Assembly (NCBI RefSeq): GCF_014839805.1
Contig: NC_051132.1
Coordinates: 1,860,001 to 1,924,000 of the forward strand
Length of the DNA: 64,000 bases
Origin: Manduca sexta
Taxonomy: Eukaryota; Arthropoda; Insecta; Lepidoptera; Sphingidae
Direction: 5' to 3'
Part shown: one piece after another, positions 23,816 to 38,100 of the stretch
Layout: each line of letters begins with the position of its first letter
Position numbering within the stretch: the stretch's first letter is position 1
The notes under the pieces: model-generated
Database searches by the model: none
Seen by the model: only the letters and a program-made list of their open reading frames with translations
What the model was told of the DNA's origin: nothing
Position numbers and translations under genes: made by a program

Positions 23816-24820
23816 TATGACAATCTAATATATTTTTTATTTTTATCAAAAGAAGTTTGAGTATAATAAATTAATTGGATAATAATTATAAGTACAAGGT
23901 CACATTCTAGTTGCAATAAATATATCTAAAAAAGTATATAATTGTCGTGGTCTTGCATTTATCCTACGTCAATGTAGTGCCAACACCTTTTAACGCATAA
24001 TATTGTGGAGTATATTTGTTTCAGTGTTTCATTTTTATATACGGCCGCGTGCCCAAAGTCAACTCTATTTAAGCAATCTTACTCTGCCTTAAATCCTAGC
24101 CATATAAAAATAATATATACAGTCATTGTTGCTCTACCTGAAAATCGAACCAAAAACGTACTTAAACGCTAGATGCTGCCACTAGACTGAGGATACAGAA
24201 AATAACTTAAGAATAAACTTCATAAATATTAGAACAGCAAAATACAAAAAACAGCAACCGGTTTCAACAAACACATTAACAGATGGCGTTGTAACATAAT
24301 AGCGCAAATGCTCACATAACTGTGAATATGCATAAAAACGTATTAAATCAATAATCTGAACATGTGTACACGACAATGCAAACTGAGAACAATTAAGCGG
24401 TAACATTATAATTGAATTAGCCGCCCCACGCACCGAACTAATTAACATTGAATAGGAATTCATTATTTGCAAGAAAAAAATGGCGATTGCGTGAAAATTT
24501 TTACCGCCGGTAATTTGTTGAAATGTAAAGTTGGTTTGTTGAGTACATTTGTTCAACACGAGTTGAAAAAACATTGCTTCATGTTGTATCTGTTACAAGA
24601 TACATATCGATGAAATAAACACATTGCAATGAAGTGAAAAAATATATCGCAGTGTCTATCAACCTTTTTCATCACGTGATGTTATGTATGTTGTTTCCAT
24701 CGCCCCTAAACTACTATTAGAAGAATCATGGATTTGCATGGATGTAAGGAATTAAGTAATGGGATGTATTTGGTAAAAATGGGGATAGCTTATTTGAGAG
24801 AAACGGACTGCCGAGAGGAA

Positions 24821-25042
24821 TGTGTGTATTCTTTGGGGATGCTTGTTTGCTTCAACGGCGAAAGAAAACTTTGTGATGAAACCTGCATACCTTAGAAGTG
24901 CTCTTTAAGAATTTTGAGGGTACAACTCTGCCAACCAGCACTAGGCGAGCGTAGTGGACTAAGGTCTAATCGCTACCAGTAGTAGAGGAGGAACGTGCCC
25001 AGCAGTAGGACTATACATAATACGGAGCTGTTATCATTATTA
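24821..25042 (+). repeat. SINE/LINE-end family C, copy 3 (longest)
   Basis: It includes GCTTCAACGGCGAAAGAAAA, AAGAATTTTGAGGGT, GCGAGCGTAGTGGACTAAGG and AGTAGAGGAGGAACGTGCCC, then a CAGCAGTAGGACTATA 3' end. It is the most complete family C copy in the window. Confidence 0.65.
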
Positions 25043-25662
25043 TATTAGATATTTGGGCCTACGTTAGATACCTTCAAGGTTGTGATAGGAAGTAGGTTCT
25101 TACATCGTTTAATTATTCAGATTAGCCCGAAGACCTTTCCGTTAGAGGTCCGATTAGGGTTAACACAGCTGCAAGGCATTTAATTTGTTCGATGGAACGC
25201 ATATAAATATTAATTTAGGTCTTAGTATATTGCTAATGGATTAAAATATCAAGTTTTAATACCAAGGTCGGACAGGTGCTGTGGTATCTGGACTGAAACA
25301 ACAAAACACCTTCGTGTCCTTGGTCGATATACAGAACTACCATCAGGTGCGGACAATGACAACACAGTGGGCATGAATAACTAGTATTGAAAGGTAACAT
25401 GTAATTTTTGCAGTTGAATGAAAAGACGAGCAAGTCGCTCGACTGATGGCAACTGATACAACTGAATTATAAAGTATTGCGCAATCCACAAAGCTCGTCA
25501 CAGACGGTCCCTTAAGAGACTGATTACCAGTAAATAATCTGTACCTATCTTTAGGTGAATAAACAGAGATGTAACTTATACACTATTGTGATTGCTGAGA
25601 AACTCGCATGTGTTTCAACCGAATAAATAAAATCTTTTATAGGCTAGTGATGAAAACCAGAA

Positions 25663-25889
25663 CCTTTTGCTGGTGGTAGGATGTATTTTATATCCACCCA
25701 AATAGCTACCCCCGTACGATAGGCGTTAAAACCTGCCATACTACCCTACATAAGTGTGTCACGTTCTGGGATCAGTCTGTATATATCATTCCAACAGGCC
25801 AGCATAATTGTGTCGACTGCCTAGGGGTAATCATCTCTCGTCAGTCACCATCAGGTGGAGTGAAGTGACTGCCGTGCCCTTAAAAAAAA
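25663..25889 (+). repeat. A-tailed SINE-like family A, copy 2
   Basis: Same order of landmarks as copy 1: TTGCTGGTGGTAGGATGTAT, GCGTTAAAACCTGCCATACT, CATTCCAACAGGCCAGCATA, TCATCTCTCGTCAGTC and an A8 tail. Confidence 0.75.
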
Positions 25890-28103
25890 TATCCTAACCA
25901 GTTCCTAGAGCAAGTACATTACTTGTCGACCAGTGAGGCGCCTATAACACTTACACTAGAGAAATTAGCTAAACTATGTCTAGATTTAATCGCTTCCTGA
26001 CCTAGCGACTGTGACTAATGGGGTCGAATTTCTAGTAGCAACTTCAACACACAGATTACGGTAAGCACTTACGTTTAAATACTTGCTGAAGTTTGGCCAT
26101 TGGAGACATTAGTATTCCAAATATTTGGAGAATTTTGATCTTTTATTTAAATATTTCGTTTAAGGTGGTGATTATCTTTTTCCAAGTCTTATATTTATAA
26201 TATTTTCTCCTTTATAATTCAAGGTTATGTTTGATTAAAAAATACAAAAGAATCCATAGCTGTTACAGCATTTCAAACGACACTCGTCTCTTGACCTAGT
26301 TATATCAAAATGCGTTCGAAATTCAAAATAAACTAACCAGTGCCAGTAATACCTGTTGTACGAAGACAACGCAATAACTGGCACATAATATATGAAATAT
26401 ATCAAATATTAATTATGACCATAAAATAAACGATTCCAACTATCATTACCAGCACATTATAAATCGGGCCGATGGTATAAAAACGGTATGAATGTAGATT
26501 TAGAAACTAGGTAACGTTTATTAACGACCACACCCAGACGGCGTGTTGCTTACATTACGGTAAGTACGGTCAGCAATACAATTATTTATAATTAACATTA
26601 TTTATCGGCCGCATTAACTTCGCGTATTTTAATATAATTAAAATTTTATGTGAATTTAATTGAAATATTTATGCAGATTGACATTCATTGGGGAATTAGC
26701 ATGATGGTTTGTGTTGGACAAAAATGGTTATAAGAGATATCGAATTTATTAAACATAGAATATTAAATGGCATGCTCGCCGTGTGCTACATATCATTCTC
26801 CCTTGAACATAAACACTTCTATGATAGACAACAGATACCAAAAAAATCGTGCTCTTCCTACGAAGTTGTACGAATACAAGAAATATGAATAAAATCACAA
26901 TCAGCGATGACTATCGCATTTTTCCTGTCGCTACACACTCGCACACACGCCACGCGCCTAATGATCCAGTAATTATAAGTTTTTTTCGCTCGGTTTCGAA
27001 CAATTAAACGCAACGCTTGATACTTTTAGCACGATTTCATTGTTTCGCTTTTGTCGGTTTTTCACTTTATTATTTACTTGTATCAGACTCGATTGTGTGA
27101 TAACACTTGACAGGAAAAGGACGGGGCTATTAGATAACATTTATGAGACGCCTGTTTCATATAATTTTACTTAATTTTATACTATTTACGATCATGTAAA
27201 ATACATTTGACGTAGCGAAGAACGTTTAGTTAAAATTCCGCTTATATAAGTAACGACACTGCGGCAATGCAGAGCTATTTAGAAACGAATGAACTTCAAG
27301 ACATTTGCATAAGGCGTTTTTAAAAATCATTAATAGATGGCGTTGGTGTACAAACTAATTTATTACTCGAGCTGTTTGGCAAAAAAAGGAATACTTCGTT
27401 CAGTCGTGTATTTACCCCGAATGGGTAATGTTTAACTGATATTAAAACATATTATAACCAAAATGCATGTTATTACCAAAATGCAGTAGACGTTATCAAT
27501 AATAAAATAAAATTTGAAAGTCAACATTATCATACTCTTAATCAATATGCTAGCATTTAGAAATTGTGACGAAAATCTTAGCTAAGAACACTCTTATTTA
27601 CAACGTGTCTAATATGTATATTTTTACACACCTATTACAAATCAAACTCTATATTTTGTTCTACCGTACTGGAATTAAGGCAGGTTTGCCAAAGTATTTG
27701 CAGCCCTGTTATACCAAAAACATAAATAAATAACTTAATTACATAGTCACTGCTATCAATAACAAAAAACAAGTCCACCATATTTCATAATTCATTTGAT
27801 TTAATACCGCGACACATTATCCTCATAAGAGTCGAGTAATCGTTTAAAAAACAAATTAGATAAAGTTACGAGTTCACGTCGAACTTATCTATATTCTGCG
27901 TATTTAATTACACGCCGTATCTTTTGTGTAATCATTATTTTTAATTATAATTTAATTATTAACATATTTTTGTAAACATGTCGTAAAATCAAAATTATGT
28001 TTCAATTTAATGGGGTTCATGGTTTTTGTCAGTGACTCGTGTTGCTAGATAATTTGTATCAAGCTGCTGTAATAATTTATAGTATAAACGCGTTTTTTTT
28101 TCT

Positions 28104-28340
28104 AGATTCCTACCCGCCTGGATAGCAACCACAGTACACAAGGTGTTAAAACCCACCATAGTGGCCAACGTGAGGGTCGCGTTCCGGGATAAGCCTGTGT
28201 ATATCCGGTTCCAACAGGCCGGCATAATTGTGTCGACTGTCGAAGGGTAATCATCTCTCGTCAGTCGACATTCTATTGGACAGCACTCCACTTACCATCA
28301 GGTGCAGTGGACTCACTTTCCCGTGTCCGTATTAAAAAAA
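28104..28340 (+). repeat. A-tailed SINE-like family A, copy 3
   Basis: It contains CCCGCCTGGATAGCAACC, GGTGTTAAAACCCACCATAG, GGTTCCAACAGGCCGGCATA and CTCTCGTCAGTCGACATTCT, and ends in A8. It sits head to tail with the family B SINE at 28482-28722, which is in the opposite orientation. Confidence 0.78.
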
Positions 28341-28481
28341 ATATTATAATACCTTGTAATTTTGAAGACCGATATAAATATGTCGGTGCCACTATTAACG
28401 CGAAAACTAAACTGCAATTTCTTGTTTGTTTCTAGTTCGCTTACATTGTAATATGATGTATGTGTTACATACATAAAATGA

Positions 28482-28722
28482 CGCATTTATCCCCGAAGGA
28501 GTATGCAGAGGCGCAACTAGGGCACCCACTTTTCGCCAAGTATGTTCCGTCCCATGATGTGATAGGGGGCGAGCCTAACGCCATATCGGGCACAAATTCC
28601 AGACTCCGGGCTGATACTGAGCAGAAAAACCCAAATATCACTTCGCCCGACACGGGATTCGAACCCAGGACCTCAGAGCGCTATTGTACCGGACATGCAA
28701 TACAACTACGCCACCGAGGCAG
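28482..28722 (-). repeat. tRNA-derived SINE, family B, copy 1
   Basis: Read on the minus strand it starts TGCCTCGGTGGCGTAGTTGT (A-box-like), then GGGTTCGAATCCCGTG (B box of a tRNA promoter), and ends CTTCGGGGATAAATGCG. It closely matches 55889-56144 and 53181-53408. The internal polymerase III promoter layout identifies a tRNA-derived SINE. Open frames across it recur in another copy only because the copies are related. Confidence 0.82.
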
Positions 28723-29984
28723 TCATGTGTTACATAATATGCATTAAATACTGTCCCGCTGCTAGGTACGAGGCTATTTTACTACTAAGAGTATTTAAAA
28801 CTAGTCTAGATTTAGAGAATATTTAGATCTTAGTCTAGATTATGCTAGTTATCACTATATAAATAGATAATAACTAGACAAAATGCTGACCACGTTTTAC
28901 ATTGAGGAACTGATTTTGCTACCTAATAAGTGTAGTAAAAGTTCCTAAACTTACATACTTAACCAGTAAGAGGCCAGCATAATACACTGTCTCTCAAGAT
29001 ACAGGCTTGCCTAGTTTGAGAAGCAGGGTTAATTAATTATGTCAATCTAGAAATTTTAGATCCTTCTACTATTGTAACAACGTCTTGTGAATTTTTGTTT
29101 TTCTATTTTCACATGGTAATGTACCTAATCGTTAAGAATAAATAAATAATTCTAAACTATTGACGCAAAGACTCATTAATCGATGTTATACTCGGACTAC
29201 ATAGCACTTATCAAAGCTGTGTCAGCATAAAAAATATGGATGACCCTTCCTATCGTATTTGGGGACACATTATCAATTGACCCAAATCAATTAGCCAGAA
29301 GCATCGCGTAATTATATTCTCGATAACAGTTTCACAATAATTATACAAATTACACAATACAGTAAGTTTTGGGCAAGATGAGATACATAGCTTTATTAGT
29401 CTTGGTCTACTGCGACGATTGGAGCCTAGTGACCGCCGTGAACTGAAGTAATTAAATTGTTATATTTATGAATAAATAAATGATAAATACAATTATGTAA
29501 TTTATTATATTACACTAAATAGAATAAGTTTGTTAATTTGTTTGATTTTCAACGTGCAGATTAAATTTAATGCATTCCATTTTCAAAATTTGTAAAATGT
29601 AACAAACGTAATTTTATAAAAAACGCCCTGCTTATTTTCTCTTGGGCTTAGGTCACTTAGCTTTCTAGATCTTAGCTTTAGTATCGCCTATACCTATAAG
29701 TATACTATAACGTATTGCAGTTTCCGGCATGAATAATAATGTGCCGGAAAATCTCCACTAAGATTATTGCCAATTAGCTTTTGCTGGCGACTCTGATCAA
29801 ATCTTTTCCAGAATGAAATTTAATCAAGTATGTAAATAAGTATCTATTATAAGAAACAGCCTAATAACAAGATTCATAGTTAAGATTATTACAAATTAGA
29901 CCAAATATTAAAAAACATGAAGTAGATATTAATTTACGTTTCTCATACGTTGGTAAATATTTTTGATAATTCCAAACACGATTA

Positions 29985-30194
<210 letters not shown>

Positions 30195-30622
30195 TTAGTT
30201 ACGGATTTGAATAAACAAGTTTAAGGAGAGGTCCTGCTGTAATATATTGCGTAAAAAGTTGTCGCGATTAATATTAGTCTCACAAAAATCGTTTTGAAAA
30301 TATGATAATTACAAATTATAGTCCGTGGACCTATTTATTAAGATTTTTTGAAGTTTAAAATGCCCCCTTCTTCTACCTATTCCCTATTTTAGAACAGGGA
30401 ACGCATCCTGCTAGATAACCTGGCCTGTTTGCCAACGCTACAAAAAACTGCTATTCGTAAATTAAAGAGTAAAACCACTGGTTAATGAAATACAAAGCTA
30501 TGACACTGACATATCCCTTTACCGTACCGATAGACTGAGTTATATACCAACAAATCAATATAAATGGAAGAATTGCTTCTACGACTCAATTAGCGAAGTA
30601 TTTATCGCTATGTGTGTTTTAT

Positions 30623-30755
30623 ACTAGCTTTTAGTCATGGCTTTGTACGTTCAATTAAGGATGATAAACAGATGACCATTTTGTGCAAACTTACTCTATA
30701 CCAAACTTCATTAAAATCTGTTTAGTAGTTTAGCCGTAAAAGCCTAACAAATCAA
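30623..30755 (+). repeat. 'TACTAGCTTTT' interspersed repeat, diverged copy 2
   Basis: It starts ATACTAGCTTTTAGTCATGG and continues with TATACCAAACTTCATTAAAA and TGTTTAGTAGTTTAGCCGT, the usual 3' half of this lepidopteran repeat. Confidence 0.5.
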
Positions 30756-33226
30756 GTTAGTTACTAAAATATGTGTGTGGAATAATTGATTCAATATTTG
30801 CGTTTTTGTCGTCATATTCGTTATGACTTTTGAAATATTTCTGTAATAAACTTACTCCGAATTATGATGATTCTCTTTACGAGATAATGTAACGCCTATT
30901 TCGTCATTCGGGTTTCAAAACAAGTAACTTTTTTTCAATAAACTTAAGTAAGTAAATGACACAGAATTAAATAAAGTATTTAAAATAATAATGTAAAAGC
31001 AAGCCGTAATATACGGTTTAATTCTAACACGTACAAGACATAAATAATTGTAATGCCTTAAAAAGGAGTTTGACACTACTATGCGTTTCCTTTATGGTCA
31101 CTGTTGATAATGTAATAAATAGTGTTTAAAGTAGGCTGTCTAGATTTCTCGTATAAATAAAAAAATCATTACGTCGTATATAATTGGACTGAAATCAACT
31201 TTTTACCGAAATAGGAGCTACAGTGAAGTCTAAAAATATCCATTGCCGTTAATAATTTGCTGTAAATAAATAAACAAGTTCTGCAATATTGCTCTATGGT
31301 CAAATAGTAACCTAAGATAACTTTAAAAAATAATACTATTGATCCAAAACGACGATTCAAAACAAACGTAGTAAGTCGTCAAAGTTCAAACACATTTCCT
31401 CATTCTATTTTCGTTCAAAATTAAAGCAATCAAAATTTTAAATAAAACATTTCACCCACAAGGACACATGCCGCCATATTTAAATACACTTAAAATATAA
31501 CCGTCAGCTATTAAAATTAAATTAAACAAAAATTATAGTCGAAGGAGGCGAGGCTCCATCCATCACCGTAGTTGACTGATGAAGTAATGAAAGACCTCAA
31601 ATTACACGACCGCTTTATAAATTGTCTGTGCGTTTACTGCTGTTTAGTCTTTGATTTATTTTATTTGTACTTAAGTGGTATGATTCCGAAGGATTAAAAG
31701 AAGGTAATGGAATTGTCTATTCCCGTTAATGTGGCCACAATTTTGTGTTTCGGTAGGACATTGAAGTTTAATTATTTGGCATTATGAGACTTGACATGTT
31801 ATGCCTTGTTGAACTGTCTTAAAAAAATACGAATGCAGTTCGGTAATTCGAGTTTTGGATTACGAAGCTACTGCTTATGATTGGCCGTGTTGCTTACGAT
31901 CAGACGAGTCGCACGTTATTAAATTGTTAAAAAAAATAATGAGTGGGAACTTGCAATCGTCTCTAACCTGACATTCGCTAACAACATTATAATTGCAATG
32001 AACAGAATACGATATTTTTTTATTTTATTAATCAATCATTAAACATCTTTGGTATTAACTAAGGATATCTGCGTGTAAGGAAAAAATTTAGGACTGTCTG
32101 ACTGCGAAGTGCGGTACGAATGTTTAATTTTATATGTAAACTTATCATGGGTTTTAGGAATAGGTAAATTTTTTCAATGCCTTACCAATCTTTAAAATGG
32201 TTGGGGACAAACAGAAAGCTTTCACTTCTCGTTTAATCGTAACTGTGAAGCTGACCTATTAATAATACCTATGATCAAAAATAGATATAGAGTTTCTACT
32301 ACACTGGGAGACACCGCTTTACTAAAAATAGTAATGAAGAAACTGCATAATCGTGCTTCAGATACCATAAACACATCTCTACTAAAAAAACAGCTGCAAT
32401 AAACAATTTCCCGCCAAAACCGACAAAAATAATACTGGCCAGCAAAACAAACTAAACAAAGGAGACGAACCTAATTTAAAAAAGAAACACTAACCTGCAA
32501 ACTGACATTCGAAATTCAAAGATATCAATTATTGTCAGTGACAGATGTTATCGCCATAGCCGTGTGTCAGTATGCTAATTGTGCACAAACTGTCGTGAAG
32601 TAAGGCGTGTCTACATATTGTCATATGATACATGACTACTGGTACGAAATTTAAAATTGCTTTATTGAGCGAATATAATTGAATGAAAGTCATGGAAGCG
32701 GTAGAACGAGGCCGCTATTTTTTATATAACTCAATGTTGATGGCCGCTCAAAAACAGTAGCACCACTCATAGCTACAAATGATGTTACGACTTGTGTAAA
32801 AGAAGGTGTCTACTTGACTATGCTGGGATCTGTCAATGTTTTTAATCTTATTACTTTTCGATTGCAGTCTTAGTAATCCAGTACACCAGTATTAAAAACA
32901 TAGTTTGAAAATAAAAGTCATCAATTTCCGTCCAACAATCTCACAACCGCTTAAGCATCTCATCGCAATAAACCTGTCATTAAACAATAAACTATTTGCA
33001 TAATTTTAAAGATTGCAAAATAATGATCATTTAATAGTGCGGGCTAACGAGCGGCTTGCGTGATCCGTGAGACATTTAACGCTAATAGCTCTTAACTCGT
33101 CTGGTCCTTGATTTCACGCCCTAATAGTAGGGAAGGGCCTGGATGATTTTAATAGCAGACCAAAAACGAACGAGAGTTGACCTTCAGAGGAAACAGAGGC
33201 TTTAAACAATGTAGGTACGAATATAT

Positions 33227-33366
33227 GCCTTAGTCCACCACGCTGTCTTAATGCGGATTAGCAATGCGTACTCTAAAAATTCTTTTAAAGAAAATCTCAG
33301 ATATGCAGGTTTTTTCACAATGTTTTCCTTCACGTAATTATGAATATAATTCACAATGAATACACA
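33227..33366 (-). repeat. SINE/LINE-end family C, copy 4 (reverse)
   Basis: GCCTTAGTCCACCACGCTG, then AAAAATTCTTTTAAAGA, TATGCAGGTTTTTTCACA and GTTTTCCTTCACG are the complement of the family C landmarks. Confidence 0.6.
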
Positions 33367-33500
33367 CGTAACTTCGAAAAGTCAAAGGAGTGCCTTGGTT
33401 TTTTAACTTGTGGTCTTCAGTTCGATAGATTCATTTTATATTCCATATAAAATATCCGTAAAAACGACTTAATTTGAGTAACAATTAAATATTCTCATGT

Positions 33501-33555
33501 AAACATAAGTGCGACAATGTTCGCTTACGTGATAAATATAGCATTTTATTTTATT
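33501..33555 (+). repeat. LINE 3' end, family D, short copy
   Basis: AACATAAGTGCGACAATGTT, CGCTTACGTGATAAATA and GCATTTTATTTTATT match the 3' ends at 53742-53885 (plus) and 56856-57001 (minus). Confidence 0.6.
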
Positions 33556-34987
33556 CCCAACTAGCCTATCACCGCTTCAACAATTTAATAATGATCTTCA
33601 AACTTCAAAGAACCCAAACTGCAAAGGTCAAAATATCTTTGGACTTTCTTACAAATCGTAGATACCTATTTGTCTATCAACATGGTTATCGCATCGTAAA
33701 ATTCAGTTTTATGTTCAGAGTAACACTGCGGGTTATCTGTCTGATAACTGGCATGTTTATTAGTTAAAACGTTTCAATTAATATATTTGTGTGACGTCCG
33801 TGACTTACATGTATTGTTATCTAAAAACTGGAAATAACGCTGAGCTAGGTGTTAGTACCTGATCACGATCCTTAAGGATTGTCGACTCTATGTGAGTTCG
33901 TTCGCCCTTACCACGTACGTAATGTGATGTTATACCTACTTTTAACTTTTACTCACCGCCCTATCTATCTAAGGTGCGTTCTTGGCAAGAAAAGCATATA
34001 CGAAATAATATAGTTTCCTTTAAGTAAAAGAATTTAGAGAATCCGGCAGTTCCTGAGGAGAGCACGTGCAAAAAAACTTAACCTTTTATATTATGGATCT
34101 CGAGTGCAAAGATTAAGCTAATAGTCACGCGTAACTCCACGCTTCTGTTCCTTCTATAGTCTCTGAAATCAATATAGATGCTTATACTTTGTTCCTGACT
34201 ATACTTGCGGTACATTTTAATAGTCTCAAAATAAATTTCATGTCTTAATTACTCAATACTATTCTTTACTAAAATATAGTGTAAGTCTGCAGTAACCAAT
34301 ATTGCTACAAAAGTTTCTACCAACCTAAGAACAAAAATTTTAAATTAAGAAGATCAATGTTCGCATTACGTTTTTAGATCCGTTACGAATAACTCAAAAA
34401 CTTATGCAATATTTTATGTAAAACTTAACATGTAATTAAACGGATGTTTTTAACAGCAATTATATTTTCAAATTAAACCCGTAATATATCATAATGACAT
34501 GGTTTATCATATAATTATACTAGGAGAATATATAATGAGTAAACCGTGGAAAAATAATCACCATATTTAACAAGTAGTTTTGGCGGAATATGTAAAAGTC
34601 TATCGTAAATCATTTTTTTTACGTTCCATAGTTCTTTGAAGTCACCATCGAACGATTACTTCGCTTTAAATTAAGGGGCCTTATTCTCTATCCCGCACGT
34701 TATTTTGACAGTGCGTAACCAGCATGTAACACAACGCATCATGTTTAGGACTATAGAAATTTGGCTTACAGAATACCATTCCACGAACATTTCTCGAATA
34801 TAACATGACACGGCCGCGTTACGCGTTTACACTACCATACAGAATAAGGGCCCAGATTATCTACACATCTTACTCAGTAGATGTCACTTTTATCAAACTT
34901 TTGTGTATATGAAATCTGGTCAGCTTAACAAATTCTTTATGAAGTAAATCTATCGGAATACATATTATGAAACAAAGCCCTGAAGAC

Positions 34988-35172
34988 ATGTCTGTCTGTA
35001 TGTTATCGGTTTTCTCAAAATCTACTGAACGTTTTTTATGAAATTGTGTATGGAGATAGTTTAAGACTCTAAGAAGGTTATAGGCTACTTTCTATCCCGG
35101 GAAAATATATAGCGGGATTTTTATGCCGAAAAACTTCTTCATGGGTGCGAAGCCGCGAGCAAAACCTAGTAT
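34988..35172 (-). repeat. 'CTAG..GCTCGCGGCTTCGC' interspersed repeat, copy 3 (reverse)
   Basis: Read on the minus strand it begins TACTAGGTTTTGCTCGCGGC, then TTCGCACCCATGAAG, and a CCCGGGATAGAAAGTAGCCT block, which is the standard order for the family. Confidence 0.6.
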
Positions 35173-38100
35173 AAATGTAAATAACTAATCATTCATAGTC
35201 ATATCATTATACTCAAAGGCGCTTAACATTACACACCAAACTCGAAAACTTCATTAATAATTGTACTGAAACTATCGTGCAGTTAATCATTTCCCTGTCT
35301 ATCGACAATACGTTTGTATGTTTCAACGCATTATAAATTGTACTTGATTTATAACTACCGAAATACTCGTGTCCGTTTTCACCAAACTTAATATTAACGC
35401 AAAAATAGGCCGGCGTCGAGCGCTTTGCTTCGTGTTCGCTGCTGGGGCGTCTAAGTTGGGCAAGGGTTGGTGAAAACCGGTTTGAGATATAATATTGATG
35501 CATTGTATATTGTAGGGACTGAGAGTGTTGTGTAAGACCTACTTATTATCTCTATTAAAATAATTGAGGAAAATCAGTGAGCTTAATAATAAACAGCTAT
35601 TAATTTACAATTAAAAAATACTGCGTAGAATTATTGCGTATAAATTTTTAATCATAACCAATTTATAACTAATTACTTATCTTTATTATCTAATTAATAT
35701 AAAGCCTAATGCGTTTCATAAAATATTATTTGTGTTATTAAATAGATAGATAGTCAAGTGATATAAACTCTATATTAATAATTTCATAATCACAAACCAT
35801 GAAATTTCTAAAAGCCATAAGTCATCTATTAAGCTACCAACTTAATTATCATACGCTACTCAAGGCTGCCAACCAACAAAAACTATAAAACACTTTAAAC
35901 AACCAGTTGACCGTCCAACCGGCGAGCAACAACAAAGTATACTCAAATTACATCCAATTATAACCCATTCAATCCTTTTAGAGGGAAATATTGTGAAAAA
36001 ACACGGCAGCCAACAATCGTGGTAATTAAGAAAAGAGCTAACATAACAAAAGATTTGAAATTGACGTACGGTGCTACCAACACTCATAAAATATACGTCA
36101 TAGTGATGTGCCGTAAGGCAATCGATAATCAAGGAATCATAAAGACAAAATGTCTTATATTTTAATATATACAAACAAACTGTATATTATCAACAAACGA
36201 AATAATTGATTAATTAAAAAAGAATTTACTTTCCGTAAAATAGATTTATCTCTCCCTATAACTGGAACACCGATAATTGTACTAGAAGGGCAAGTAAAGC
36301 TGCACGCGAAATACACTTATCGATAAAAGGAGCGGCCCATAATGAGTTGCAAATTGATGTTTGAATATTTATTTGAAACCAATTCGAGGCAGTCTTTCAG
36401 CCACTTAATGCCTACTTAGATACGCAATGCTAACGAATGAACGCCATTCATCGCTTAATCATGCTTATGGCTGAATCTAAACAGACATTGATTTATGTTT
36501 CAAAGATTTGTCTGTGTAAATCCTTGATTATAATTTCTAATTGGACTTATTATTTATACGGCTGTTATGAAAGGCTTACTTCGTTATTTCTGTCAGTAGC
36601 ATTAAATTCGTTAAATATTAATATTATAGATAATTTAAAAATTAATAGCATTACGAGCTCTACTAATTCGGATATAACTCATATTTTGTTGACGTGATAT
36701 GTAGCCGTAAATTATAGTATAAACTTAATTAAAAACAAATAACGCAGGTTTTAATTAAATTTGTGATTTATTACAATATTCACAGAGCTATAATAACAAA
36801 AAAAAAATAATCGATGTAAAAATAAATCGATACCAACACTACAACAGAATGGAAAAGGACAACAATGGCTACGGTTGATAATCGACTTCGCGCGCGTCAC
36901 AAATTCTTTTGTCAACATTTTTATATTATTTTTAACGGAAGCGTTAATCCTGTTATATTAAACCCGAATTTTAAGGGTGGGCCCATACTATTTCGTACAT
37001 AAGGGTGACAAAAAGTAATTGTTTTTTTTCGCGCCTAACTGGAAATATTTTTTTAAGGCAAAGGACAAATTATTATAGGGTTTTGTTGACACAGATAATA
37101 GCGCGAAATTGCATTTGGTTGGGGTTCCAGCCCCCATTGGAAACGGTAGTTAATATTGCTAACGATACTAGGGGAAGTCTTATATTATCTGGCATTTAAT
37201 AGGGTGGCAGTCTATTTATTTTTAATTGTAATTGTCAGTTCTATTACTCTACACTAAGGATGTATAATCGATCTATATTTTGGCTGCAAACTGTTGTAAA
37301 ACTGGAAACACCTGAGATAGCTGTCATGGCTGAAACTTTACTGCAATTTTACTGCACTATACTGCATATATTATTGATCCAGTCAAAACTGCATCAGTCT
37401 ATTTGAGTATAGATAAAATTGTTTATCAAATATATTGCCACACATAAACTCAAGAAGTCACTTAAACACTCCTGTCGAAGTAATTAAACGTTTTATTGCT
37501 TTATTATTAGTTTAATTATAAATAATGATGTATTACTCGGATAGAATATGTCGCTATATTTTGTTGGTAGACCCCGCATTTAAGGAAATAATTATACAAC
37601 GTGAACGCATTTTAATATTATACATATAAAGCCTAAACTGCTAATATTAAAAATATAGTTCTATTATCAGTGGATAACCTTATGCCGTCCGCTAAGTAAA
37701 CAGCTTTATGTTCAGTACAATCGCGCTGTAAGCAATTTTGTCTCTACAAAAAAATAAGATTTAATGCCGTTTTTAAAATAAATCTAAAGGGTAATAACTA
37801 TTTGCTATCATTCTCCATTAGGCGAGAAAGCTGCTCGTTGAAAAAGGTCTATATTCATAAAACCTTTTCTATTTTTTATTTATTTCCATGCTTTGCAAAT
37901 TTAACGAAGTGCTCTTTATTTATTTTCATCCAAAAAAGATACATACAGACTTCATATCACAATTAAGGAATTAAAACCTTCATGGATAAAAACCATAGAT
38001 ATTTATAGAAAATACTTTTTATCTATGGTTTCGGGCTGTACATGCAATATTCGCGCACTGGCCACATTTAAAAACAAAATACGACGCAGCAATTTTAATG

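Noticed and set aside
24182..24574. A 130-codon minus-strand frame.
   Set aside because: The frame has no domain, no homologue that I recognise and no splice context, and AT-rich intronic DNA can yield such lengths by chance.
28465..28653. A 62-codon minus-strand frame whose translation resembles that of the frame at 55972-56154.
   Set aside because: Both frames lie in copies of the same tRNA-derived SINE (family B), so the similarity is that of the repeats; there is no ATG-led gene structure.
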